A DNA stretch of 5,406 nucleotides from Methanobacteriota archaeon. GTDB lineage: Archaea; Thermoplasmatota; Poseidoniia; Poseidoniales; Poseidoniaceae. The stretch covers positions 11,958 through 17,363 of the forward strand of contig NZXL01000013.1 of assembly GCA_002697705.1 (NCBI GenBank), given 5' to 3'. Of this stretch, positions 1 through 5,406 are shown piece after piece (the first letter of the stretch is position 1; every line of letters begins with the position of its first letter). The position numbers and the translations under genes are program-made. The notes beneath the pieces are model-generated. The model saw only the letters and a list, made by a program, of their open reading frames with translations, did no database searches and was not told where the DNA came from.

Positions 1-800
1 TTCCAAACTTCGTGTTTTGGTAGCCAAGGAGGTAATGATTCACCATCGGTCCAATCTATGTCTTCGATGTAAGCCCCATGAAATCCTAGTCGAAAAGAAC
101 CAGGATTACACAGTTGATGTATTGGCGTGATTTTGGAAATAGCTGTGAGTAATTCTCTATCCATTTCGCTAAATTCAGGTGGGTGGTTTAGTACTATGAT
201 TCCCTTTATACTCTTCAATGAAAAGGGCGTTTCTGATTCAGATATCGCTTTTTTAATTCTATCAAGAAGATGGGTTTTCCTCAACTCGGGATGTGTTCTA
301 TTGGTCTTTTTCTCCATCTCTAACAACAAATTTCTAAATTCCTTTACTCCTGGGTCGTTATCCCACTTCCATGGAGTCTTGATTTGGCTAAGTTCCCTGT
401 GCAATTGTTGTAATCTTTGGGTTTTATATTCGGTCCATTGCTTATCCTTGTAAGGTGAAAACATTAGCGGAAAGTTGCCTTTTTGCGCATGTGTTTGTAC
501 CATGTCATGGGTTAAAGAAAACAATAGTGCATCTTCATCCATCAGGTTTGGAAGTCTAAAGTCAAGAAATAGTGTCTCGAATAATCGCTGAATAGTCAGG
601 TGTTTAGAAGTGTCAATTGAAGATTTGGTTTTTGAAAGTTCACTCAGTGTTGCTTTCCTCGATCTCTCGCTTGGGTGTAATATCAATAATTCAGTAGGCT
701 CTAGAGACACTAAGTCTTGATGTAGCCACCCAGGTATATTTTGGCCGCTTGGGGTGGCTTCAATCGATATATTAGCACTTGAAATATTACTATCAGACAT
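1..800 (-). CDS. AddB-like inactivated helicase/nuclease subunit, N-terminal 266 residues (partial at left edge)
   Basis: This gene starts at ATG 800-798 and stays open to the left edge, so the C-terminal part is missing. The start is firm because GGAGGTGA (812-805) sits 4 bases before the ATG. The order of segments recalls the N-terminal half of AddB-type subunits of helicase-nuclease repair complexes. A strand plus polar loop, ELLILHPSERSRKATLSEL, spans residues 37-55. An HLTIQRLFETLF segment (68-79) stands where AddB has its 'TF..la..l' helix, followed by PNLMDEDALLFSL (84-96). Helices at 119-190 follow, then a buried strand GIIVLNHPPEFSEMDRELL (200-218), like the AddB strand that precedes 'f....e..ll'. 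No Walker A (GxxGxGKT) is visible, as expected for an inactive helicase fold. A PD-(D/E)XK nuclease domain would lie in the missing part. The family call rests on pattern resemblance only. An unrelated helical protein is possible. Confidence 0.45.
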   Translation of the reverse strand, partial: MSDSNISSANISIEATPSGQNIPGWLHQDLVSLEPTELLILHPSERSRKATLSELSKTKSSIDTSKHLTIQRLFETLFLDFRLPNLMDEDALLFSLTHDMVQTHAQKGNFPLMFSPYKDKQWTEYKTQRLQQLHRELSQIKTPWKWDNDPGVKEFRNLLLEMEKKTNRTHPELRKTHLLDRIKKAISESETPFSLKSIKGIIVLNHPPEFSEMDRELLTAISKITPIHQLCNPGSFRLGFHGAYIEDIDWTDGESLPPWLPKHEVW

Positions 801-804
801 TACC

Positions 805-812
805 TCACCTCC
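805..812 (-). promoter_or_regulatory. Shine-Dalgarno site of the AddB-like gene
   Basis: Read on the minus strand this is GGAGGTGA, followed by GGTA and then ATG. All eight bases can pair with the canonical 3' end of 16S rRNA. The 4-base spacing is slightly short, but the match fixes the start at base 800 and shows that this gene has a leadered mRNA. Confidence 0.75.
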
Positions 813-863
813 CGCGACTATTGATACAGATGCCGACACTTATTGAAGGCTTTTCTACGGATT

Positions 864-873
864 GTAAATAATT
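864..873 (-). promoter_or_regulatory. Candidate TATA box for the AddB-like gene
   Basis: The minus strand reads AATTATTTAC, close to archaeal TATA boxes. With the usual 25-base spacing, transcription would begin near base 841. That gives a leader of about 40 bases, enough to carry the Shine-Dalgarno site at 812-805. It is a single short AT-rich word and no BRE is clear, so confidence is low. Confidence 0.35.
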
Positions 874-891
874 CCATTCTTGTTGTTATTG

Positions 892-899
892 TTTAAATA
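892..899 (+). promoter_or_regulatory. Candidate TATA box upstream of the TFB-like gene
   Basis: TTTAAATA is the best archaeal TATA-like word in the intergenic region. It would place the transcription start near 920-925, giving a leader of about 195 bases before the ATG at 1117. That is long for an archaeal mRNA, so a closer promoter (for example the weaker word at 998-1006) is a real alternative. The palindrome CGAATTCG (904-911) lies between this box and the predicted start, where a repressor could act. Confidence 0.4.
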
Positions 900-1085
900 G
901 TGTCGAATTCGCTAGAGTTTGTGAAACCTAACAAGAAGCATTCATGTTTGGGAATATTTTGGGCTTTTTTACCAAAGATTTATCAACTTGTTCGGACACA
1001 TATTAACTCCTGCGCTGTCAAATGCTCTTACATACCGCATTTAATCCGACCTATTTTCGTCACGGTTTGTCAAAAGAGAGGCTTG

Positions 1086-1112
1086 ATGTCGCATAATAAG
1101 AAAGAGGCATGA
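1086..1112 (+). CDS. Possible nine-codon upstream ORF (MSHNKKEA, stop) in the TFB leader
   Basis: ATG 1086-1088 opens a nine-codon frame ending in TGA at 1110-1112, four bases before the TFB-like start codon and in a different frame. GAGAGG (1076-1081) lies 4 bases ahead of it and could act as a Shine-Dalgarno site. The ribosome-binding site proposed for the TFB-like gene (AGAGG, 1103-1107) lies inside this mini-ORF, so translating it could couple to or modulate TFB synthesis. Its sequence partly repeats the first codons of the TFB-like gene. It may be chance or a decayed duplicate of the start region; the peptide itself probably has no role. Confidence 0.25.
   Translation: MSHNKKEA
1103..1107 (+). 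promoter_or_regulatory. Probable ribosome-binding site of the TFB-like gene
   Basis: AGAGG ends 9 bases before ATG 1117. It is a partial Shine-Dalgarno match, weaker than that of the divergent gene. It supports ATG 1117, as do the lysine-rich N-terminus and the zinc ribbon that follows at the expected distance. Confidence 0.45.
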
Positions 1113-1116
1113 TACT

Positions 1117-2235
1117 ATGGTAAATGATAAGAAAGCAACAAGAAAAGAAGATAAATGTGATAATTGTGGAAGTTTGGAATGGAATTATGATTCCAAAATG
1201 GGCGAAAAGGCATGCGCAAGTTGTGGCCTAGTAGACTTGGACTACTCTCCGATAGACGGTGTTTCAGATAGCATTACACAAGGAGCCGATAGACAAACCG
1301 AGCGTGTTGGACGTGGCAATAAGCCAGGGACTAGTGGCGCCAGAATTTTGCCTGGTGACTTGAAAGGCGTCAAGAACCCTGGCTTCTGGAAATATGACAA
1401 AAGAAAATACGACTCTTTTAGAGAAAAGCATCCTTTCTGTAAGAAGGTTCACGCTTTAATCGAAGCTCGCTATGGTAAAAACGTGAGAGATGTCGTGTAT
1501 GACATCACTGAAATGGCATGCACCCCACTAACACCTGAGCAGGAAAAGGAACGTTCTCAATTGACTGACAAGGGACTTAAGAAGGCGTTGTCAATGCCCA
1601 AACAAGTCATTTGCCGCCAAAAGAAAGGCATCAAGGGAGAGAGTGAACACCAGAACGCTGTAATCATTGCCGATGCAATTGTTGAGTTAGCCGGTGAGTT
1701 GGGCATCTTAACTAAATTCGATAGGAGGCGTTCTTTGAAAAACGATGGTGTGACTTCTAAGCAAATCGTGAGAGCGAGAATCGTTGTCCTCAATCATTGG
1801 AAAGCTAGGTCGAGAATAGGTTGGTTTTTACAGCAGATACCTAGGAAGAACCCTGGCGAGAAAAGATATGATGATATCGAGCAAGCCATGACTCACGCTG
1901 ACCAAATGCTACTGAAGTTCTTGCCAGAACAAGTTGTCGACCAGGTCTTACAAGATGTGAGTGCTAGGATACAAGCATTGGGCGAGGGCGAGAGTGATGC
2001 CACCACTATCAACACAGAGGCTAGGATGCTTGTTGCAACCTTAACTTATGCAAGTCTCACTATGTTGGACTGTGAAAAGGGCTTATTGGCAAGAATCGCT
2101 AAATGCCTATACAGAACTGGTAGTGGCGTTAGTTCTAGCCTGAAAAACTTCCAGATGAAGGTCAAGGATGGGGCGCTAGTAGATAATGGCGCCTTTGATA
2201 CCGATGAAGGTTGGTATGATGAGGAAGATGAATAA
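1117..2235 (+). CDS. Divergent TFB/TFIIB-family transcription initiation factor
   Basis: TFB joins the TBP-TATA complex and recruits RNA polymerase in archaea. This 372-residue protein opens with a basic stretch and a zinc ribbon whose ligands are C14, C17, C33 and C36 (CDNC and CASC, then GLVDLDYSPID), the classic TFB 'CxxCG...GE..C..CGLV' pattern. A B-reader-like linker follows (about 57-85, with ERVGRG where TFBs have R.RvG.P), but the usual EWR motif is absent. Two cyclin-like repeats can be inferred. The first spans about 105-235 and ends in a GVTSKQIVRAR helix pair. The second spans about 255-352 and ends with GSGVSSSLKNFQMKV, matching the recognition helix 'GVTEVTIRNRY' of TFB. The protein is longer than typical TFBs (about 300-340 residues). 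The extra length lies within the first repeat and in an acidic tail (361-372). It is probably a lineage-specific paralogue rather than the housekeeping TFB. Confidence 0.8.
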   Translation: MVNDKKATRKEDKCDNCGSLEWNYDSKMGEKACASCGLVDLDYSPIDGVSDSITQGADRQTERVGRGNKPGTSGARILPGDLKGVKNPGFWKYDKRKYDSFREKHPFCKKVHALIEARYGKNVRDVVYDITEMACTPLTPEQEKERSQLTDKGLKKALSMPKQVICRQKKGIKGESEHQNAVIIADAIVELAGELGILTKFDRRRSLKNDGVTSKQIVRARIVVLNHWKARSRIGWFLQQIPRKNPGEKRYDDIEQAMTHADQMLLKFLPEQVVDQVLQDVSARIQALGEGESDATTINTEARMLVATLTYASLTMLDCEKGLLARIAKCLYRTGSGVSSSLKNFQMKVKDGALVDNGAFDTDEGWYDEEDE

Positions 2236-2244
2236 TTGAATAGG

Positions 2245-2253
2245 TTATTTCAA
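2245..2253 (+). promoter_or_regulatory. Weak TATA-like word ahead of the thioredoxin-fold gene
   Basis: TTATTTCAA lies about 25-33 bases before ATG 2278, the spacing expected for a leaderless archaeal transcript starting at that codon. No Shine-Dalgarno sequence precedes the ATG, which fits leaderless initiation. The match to a TATA box is poor, and read-through from the TFB-like gene is equally possible. Confidence 0.2.
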
Positions 2254-2277
2254 ATCTCAGCACCCTTAGCGCTCTAT

Positions 2278-3171
2278 ATGCGCCGTGTTATTGTTGTTTG
2301 TTGCCTGCTAGTATTGATCAGTTTCACTGGCACAAGTGGAGTTTCAGCTAAGGCACCTGAAGATACCGATGCTGGGGCAATATTTGGCGGTCAATGGGCA
2401 TGGGCAAATAATACGAGTTCCAAAACCTCAACTCTAAACTCATTACCTGCCATTGCTGAAGATTATACTGCAACTTGGTGCACTAACTGTGTAAAGGTAG
2501 AACATGCTTTGGAAGATTTACAAGATGAAGGCGAGATACAAAAGTACCACTTTCACCGCGCTAATGACCATGAAGACCCATTCGGATCTAATAACACAGA
2601 AGAACACTTCAGCAGTAGATACAATGCTGGGGCCCCGCCAATAGTCGTGTTCAATGGAACTCAAAAGCAAATAGGAAGCACCCCTAATGGAGACTCTTTA
2701 GAAGACGACTACCGTTCTTTGATCAGTCAGTCTCTAAATTTAGGTAGTGGCAATACTACGCTTTCTTGGGCTTCACAAGACGGTGAAACCGGTGTTGTTT
2801 CATGGGCCATTGATTTAGATATGGAACAATTTGAAGAGTATGAAATGAGTGTGAACATATGGTTTGTTGAAGCCTCTGCAGAGTTCTCTGAAGGCTCAAA
2901 TGGTGAGGGGACATACCCGAGTATCGTAACAGAGATAGTCGAAGTCGGCAATAAGGAAACTGGAACCGCAACTGTTAGTATACCGGACGCATATGATGGA
3001 GATGATATGCAAGTCCACCTAATGTACCACTTCACTCCAATTGAAACTACTCAAGATACGGGTTCTGAAGACAAAGGTGAAGATGATGATTCCAACAGCC
3101 TTTCATCTATTTCGGCAATAGTCAGTTTGTCTTGTATAATCGCTGCTGCAATTTTCAAGTGGGATAATTAG
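2278..3171 (+). CDS. Exported, membrane-anchored thioredoxin-fold protein (Omp28-like)
   Basis: This predicted extracytoplasmic thiol-disulfide protein has 297 residues from ATG 2278. Residues 1-24 form a textbook signal peptide: MRR, a hydrophobic core (VIVVCCLLVLISF), and likely cleavage after GVSA. The thioredoxin fold spans about 58-154. It has TATWCTNC with redox cysteines C68 and C71, and an AGAPP-IVVFNG segment with the probable cis-proline at P121. The wording 'D.TATWC.NC ... YHFH ... DPFG ... RY..GAPP' resembles Omp28-type domains. A beta-rich domain (about 158-255) of unknown role follows, then an acidic linker (260-272) and a C-terminal hydrophobic helix (276-294) that would anchor it outside the membrane. 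Several N-x-S/T sequons (N44, N45, N105, N126, N159) could be glycosylated. The frame is also open from TTG 2236, directly after the TFB stop, adding 14 residues. I prefer ATG 2278 because it starts the signal peptide cleanly. The substrate is unknown. Confidence 0.8.
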   Translation: MRRVIVVCCLLVLISFTGTSGVSAKAPEDTDAGAIFGGQWAWANNTSSKTSTLNSLPAIAEDYTATWCTNCVKVEHALEDLQDEGEIQKYHFHRANDHEDPFGSNNTEEHFSSRYNAGAPPIVVFNGTQKQIGSTPNGDSLEDDYRSLISQSLNLGSGNTTLSWASQDGETGVVSWAIDLDMEQFEEYEMSVNIWFVEASAEFSEGSNGEGTYPSIVTEIVEVGNKETGTATVSIPDAYDGDDMQVHLMYHFTPIETTQDTGSEDKGEDDDSNSLSSISAIVSLSCIIAAAIFKWDN

Positions 3172-5406
3172 GTCCAGTTTAAAGGCCTCAGTTCATCGCT
3201 GAGGTCTTCTTCAAGCTGCCATCTAAACTCTGGAATTTCACAAGGTGGTTCGACTACATCAGCAAAATGCCACCACCATGGAGGGGCTCCGCGTGCACCC
3301 AGTAAGCGCTGAAAATTCGATAACGTCTGAGTTAGCATACGGCGATTGCGTGGACTCGGGTGGTCTCTGCGATAGTAGATTTGAGACCTCTCTAATTGAT
3401 CTCCATCGTCTTCATGATAGCCAAGTATTGACAAGAATCTTCTAAGTAAATTTATTTCGCGATTATCTCTTAAGGTTACTTTTAATTGACAATATTGAAA
3501 TGAAATCTCTTTACCTACAACTGTTGGAAGCACTACCTGGGAACCGATTGGATGTAACATCAATGCTTCCCAGACACGAGGCATTACCTCACAATATCTT
3601 CGTTCACCATTTCTAACATCGCCAATTGGGTATTCTTGTTCTGGACGCCCATAGTTACGTAGAAACATCCAATCTCTACGTCCACGAAACTGATTCCAAT
3701 ACTGTCCAAATAGCCCTTGAGAAGCAGGAGGTTCTTGATTAGATGAGAAAGTTTCTTTCCAAATCTTAACCAGTTTATCTGTTGAGGGGTTGTTGTTGCC
3801 TAGTTCGAGATCGTTGTTAATGACCTCTCTGGCCTTATCGATTTTTGGAGTCTCTTTAGCGGCCTGCTCCCCAAGTTCAACGAAATAGCGATTCCTACGC
3901 ATTATGAAATTGAATTGTTGTCGGACTCTTTCTTCAGCTGCAAATCCTTGCTCCTCAATCCTGGACCATTCTTTTTCATTACGAGAAAGCCATTTGGGAT
4001 AAACCGAAGTTGTTCTAGATATGGCTTTTGTGAAATCTTTTAGAGAGTCCTTACTAATCAATGCAGTATACTCTTCTGAGAGCAACGCTGGAAAGCCTAT
4101 TGGCTGATTATCAATTAATTCATTGCGCAGGCTCTCGACCTTTTCACTCGTCGTAACATCATCTATCAAAGAAAGCACAACAGATGCAATAATATCGCCT
4201 AATGGTAAATTGGAATGAAACTTTCCACTATGAATACAAATCAATTGGGTTTTTCGTGGATTTAATGACTTAACATGCCTAATTATGTATGGTGCGCCGT
4301 GAGCGCCTTCTCCTACCTTGACCTCATAGAAATGGCCTAGTCTGCCGATAACTAGGATTGTATCGTGTTCGATAAAAACTTGGCTTGGACTTCCTGATAT
4401 CACTTCATTGAGTAGTTGTATTGAACGGCGGAGTGGTGGCTCCATATTGGTTAATGCATCTTTTTGGTGTGTCCAATTATATTGAATCGCATAAAGTAGA
4501 TGTCCATTCAAAGAAGAAGATGGAGAGAATGATAATGAAATTAGAGATGCCCATATAGCCGGTTTATCGGGGATTATAGCTAATCTGGTTCCATTTGATT
4601 TGGTTCGCACCAACAGTCTTAGATTCATTCCGAAAATTTTCAGTGGCCACTTTGTGGGAGTGTTATATGTTGACGGGCATCTATATTCTTGCCAATGTTC
4701 AATCCATGGATAATCGACGAGTTCGCTCAATCCACTAGGGTGATTAAGAAATGCAGCATTAACAGTTTCATGGAAAATAGATCCGCCAATATTGGTAACG
4801 TTTGTCCTAAGGTCTCTAGCCCATGCAGATAATGGATGAATACGATAATTTTCAGGCGGAGATATATTCTCTTCGGCCATCCATTCAATCCATGACAATG
4901 TAGCCATTAACGAGTCTCTGTCTACGTGTCTACGTCTTTGTCTCCGTCTAAAGTAAAAGCGTTCCCGTGGAGATAATTCCGTCGATATTTGTGTCGAGCC
5001 AAGGGCGATTACCATTTTGTTGATATCCCATCCTATGCGCTCTTTCTTATCAAAAATCATCCTTACTAGTGAGGCGACTGGAACGTCATTTGGTAATTCG
5101 CGACCATTAATTATAGCTTTAGATGATAAGAATGACAAATGTACATCATCAATCATTGTAAAACCTTGATGTAAAATAGACCTGTCCTCTGAAGTCAGTC
5201 TAGCGCCATTCTCTAAATCATAGCAAATTTGCAGCCCCTTTTCCGCGCTACATGGAAATGTCAAAACAGGGTCTACATTTTCGCCTAATTTAGCCCAATC
5301 TGCTAGTTTAGCATCTTGTGCCGAAGATTGAAAACACTCCCATCTTTTCTTACTAGATTTGTCTCCGCCACCAATGAATTCCAATGCTTTCTCTAATGCC
5401 TCGGGG
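3168..5406 (-). CDS. Large protein of unknown function, at least 745 residues (N-terminus beyond the right edge)
   Basis: I do not recognise this protein. The frame ends at TAA 3170-3168 and is open to the right edge. A TTG at 5384 could be read as a start, but the frame continues upstream of it (PEALEKA) with no stop, so the gene is probably truncated by the window. Counting from the TTG codon, features are: a predicted mixed alpha/beta region (1-135); a strongly basic cluster RRRQRRRH (146-153), possibly for nucleic-acid contact; a beta-rich block (about 235-305); a compact segment (about 336-410) with ILVIGRLGHFYEVKVGEG and later LPLGDIIASVVLSLIDD; a charged helical stretch (about 465-550); and a C-terminal domain (about 585-660) with RRYCEVMPRVWEAL and LPTVVGKEISF, then WWWHFAD (703-709) and an acidic end. 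I see no Walker motif, nuclease signature, membrane helix or paired-cysteine zinc site. Its tail overlaps the thioredoxin gene by 4 bases. Confidence 0.8.
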   Translation of the reverse strand, partial: PEALEKALEFIGGGDKSSKKRWECFQSSAQDAKLADWAKLGENVDPVLTFPCSAEKGLQICYDLENGARLTSEDRSILHQGFTMIDDVHLSFLSSKAIINGRELPNDVPVASLVRMIFDKKERIGWDINKMVIALGSTQISTELSPRERFYFRRRQRRRHVDRDSLMATLSWIEWMAEENISPPENYRIHPLSAWARDLRTNVTNIGGSIFHETVNAAFLNHPSGLSELVDYPWIEHWQEYRCPSTYNTPTKWPLKIFGMNLRLLVRTKSNGTRLAIIPDKPAIWASLISLSFSPSSSLNGHLLYAIQYNWTHQKDALTNMEPPLRRSIQLLNEVISGSPSQVFIEHDTILVIGRLGHFYEVKVGEGAHGAPYIIRHVKSLNPRKTQLICIHSGKFHSNLPLGDIIASVVLSLIDDVTTSEKVESLRNELIDNQPIGFPALLSEEYTALISKDSLKDFTKAISRTTSVYPKWLSRNEKEWSRIEEQGFAAEERVRQQFNFIMRRNRYFVELGEQAAKETPKIDKAREVINNDLELGNNNPSTDKLVKIWKETFSSNQEPPASQGLFGQYWNQFRGRRDWMFLRNYGRPEQEYPIGDVRNGERRYCEVMPRVWEALMLHPIGSQVVLPTVVGKEISFQYCQLKVTLRDNREINLLRRFLSILGYHEDDGDQLERSQIYYRRDHPSPRNRRMLTQTLSNFQRLLGARGAPPWWWHFADVVEPPCEIPEFRWQLEEDLSDELRPLNWT
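3182..3208 (+). terminator. Hairpin just past the plus-strand stop, candidate terminator or mRNA 3' structure
   Basis: AAGGCCTCAG (3182-3191) and CTGAGGTCTT (3199-3208) form a 10-bp stem around the 7-base loop TTCATCG. The hairpin begins 10 bases after the thioredoxin-gene stop, inside the last codons of the convergent gene. In plus-strand RNA all ten positions pair (one G-U, 3185 with 3205). In minus-strand RNA that position is an A-C mismatch, so the structure favours the plus-strand transcript. The sequence after it is pyrimidine-rich (CTTC) but has no long T run. It could therefore be a 3' stabilising structure rather than a true terminator. Confidence 0.4.
4919..4950 (-). repeat. Short imperfect repeat encoding the arginine cluster
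   Basis: On the plus strand GTCTACGT occurs twice in tandem (4920-4927 and 4928-4935), followed by the related GTCTCCGTC (4940-4948). The array is in frame within the large minus-strand gene and encodes most of the RRRQRRRH run. It looks like a small slippage expansion inside coding sequence. Confidence 0.45.

Larger units (their letters stand above)
801..1116. other. Divergent intergenic region with leader of the TFB-like gene
   Basis: This 316-base stretch separates two divergently transcribed genes. It holds a Shine-Dalgarno site for the minus-strand gene, one TATA-like element for each direction (864-873 minus, 892-899 plus), and an 8-base palindrome CGAATTCG (904-911) just downstream of the plus-strand element. 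A nine-codon upstream ORF lies at 1086-1112. A longer plus-strand frame from GTG at 900 to 1112 gives a cysteine- and histidine-scattered peptide with no recognisable domain. It starts only one base after the TATA-like box, before any transcript from that box would begin, so I do not call it a gene. I see no tRNA or structured RNA here. Weaker TATA-like words at 977-984 and 998-1006 could serve a shorter leader. Confidence 0.6.

Noticed and set aside
127..453. 108-residue plus-strand frame
   Set aside because: It lies antisense to the continuous minus-strand AddB-like frame, which has a perfect Shine-Dalgarno site and sensible protein composition. The plus-strand translation is Ser/Leu/Phe-rich, as expected of a shadow frame.
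901..917. T-loop-like sequence around GTCGAATTCGC suggesting a tRNA
   Set aside because: No acceptor, D-arm or anticodon stem can be assembled around it on either strand.
900..1112. 70-residue plus-strand frame starting at GTG
   Set aside because: It begins one base after the best TATA-like box, so transcripts from that box would start inside it. It has no ribosome-binding site and no recognisable domain, and it lies wholly in the leader of the TFB-like gene.
1264..1793. Minus-strand frames at 1264-1452 and 1557-1793
   Set aside because: Both are antisense to the TFB-like gene and have no recognisable motif or start signal.
2727..3035. Minus-strand frames of 102 and 71 residues within 2727-3035
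   Set aside because: They are antisense to the thioredoxin-fold gene, whose domain structure, signal peptide and anchor are continuous across this region.
3245..3445. 66-residue plus-strand frame
   Set aside because: It lies within the continuous minus-strand large protein, with no start signal or recognisable domain.
5382..5384. TTG as the true start of the large minus-strand protein
   Set aside because: The same frame stays open to the window edge with protein-like residues (PEALEKA) upstream, and no Shine-Dalgarno sequence precedes the TTG. A truncated gene is the simpler reading.

Overview
The window looks like chromosomal DNA from a euryarchaeon. The closest guess is the uncultured marine Group II/III (Poseidoniales-like) lineages. 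The evidence is a TFB/TFIIB-type transcription factor with an N-terminal zinc ribbon, AT-rich TATA-like boxes ahead of genes, a perfect archaeal/bacterial Shine-Dalgarno sequence ahead of one gene, and an exported acidic protein of the kind common in marine archaea. The lineage is inferred; only the archaeal domain call is well supported.

Layout. Bases 1-800 (minus strand) hold the first 266 codons of a gene that runs off the left edge. Its fold pattern resembles the N-terminal half of AddB-type (inactivated SF1) helicase-nuclease subunits, but it has no Walker A motif. Bases 801-1116 are a divergent intergenic region with candidate core promoters for both flanking genes, a long leader and a tiny upstream ORF. 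Bases 1117-2235 (plus) encode a divergent TFB-family factor with a zinc ribbon, a B-reader-like linker, two cyclin-like repeats and an acidic tail. Bases 2278-3171 (plus; the frame is open from 2236) encode a secreted thioredoxin-fold protein with a CTNC active site, a beta-rich second domain and a C-terminal membrane anchor. Bases 3168-5406 (minus) hold a large protein of at least 745 residues that I do not recognise. Its stop codon overlaps that of the thioredoxin gene, and its N-terminus lies beyond the right edge.

How the genes fit together. The TFB and thioredoxin genes form a tight plus-strand pair and could share a transcript. They sit between two large minus-strand genes that cannot be co-transcribed with them. 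I see no evidence that the four products form one pathway. The TFB could act on the promoter region it shares with the AddB-like gene, but that is inference. There are no tRNA or rRNA genes, CRISPR arrays, insertion sequences or integrase genes. The two items most worth following are the unrecognised large protein and the structure at the tail-to-tail gene junction. At that junction a 10-bp hairpin lies just past the plus-strand stop codon and pairs better in the plus-strand RNA.
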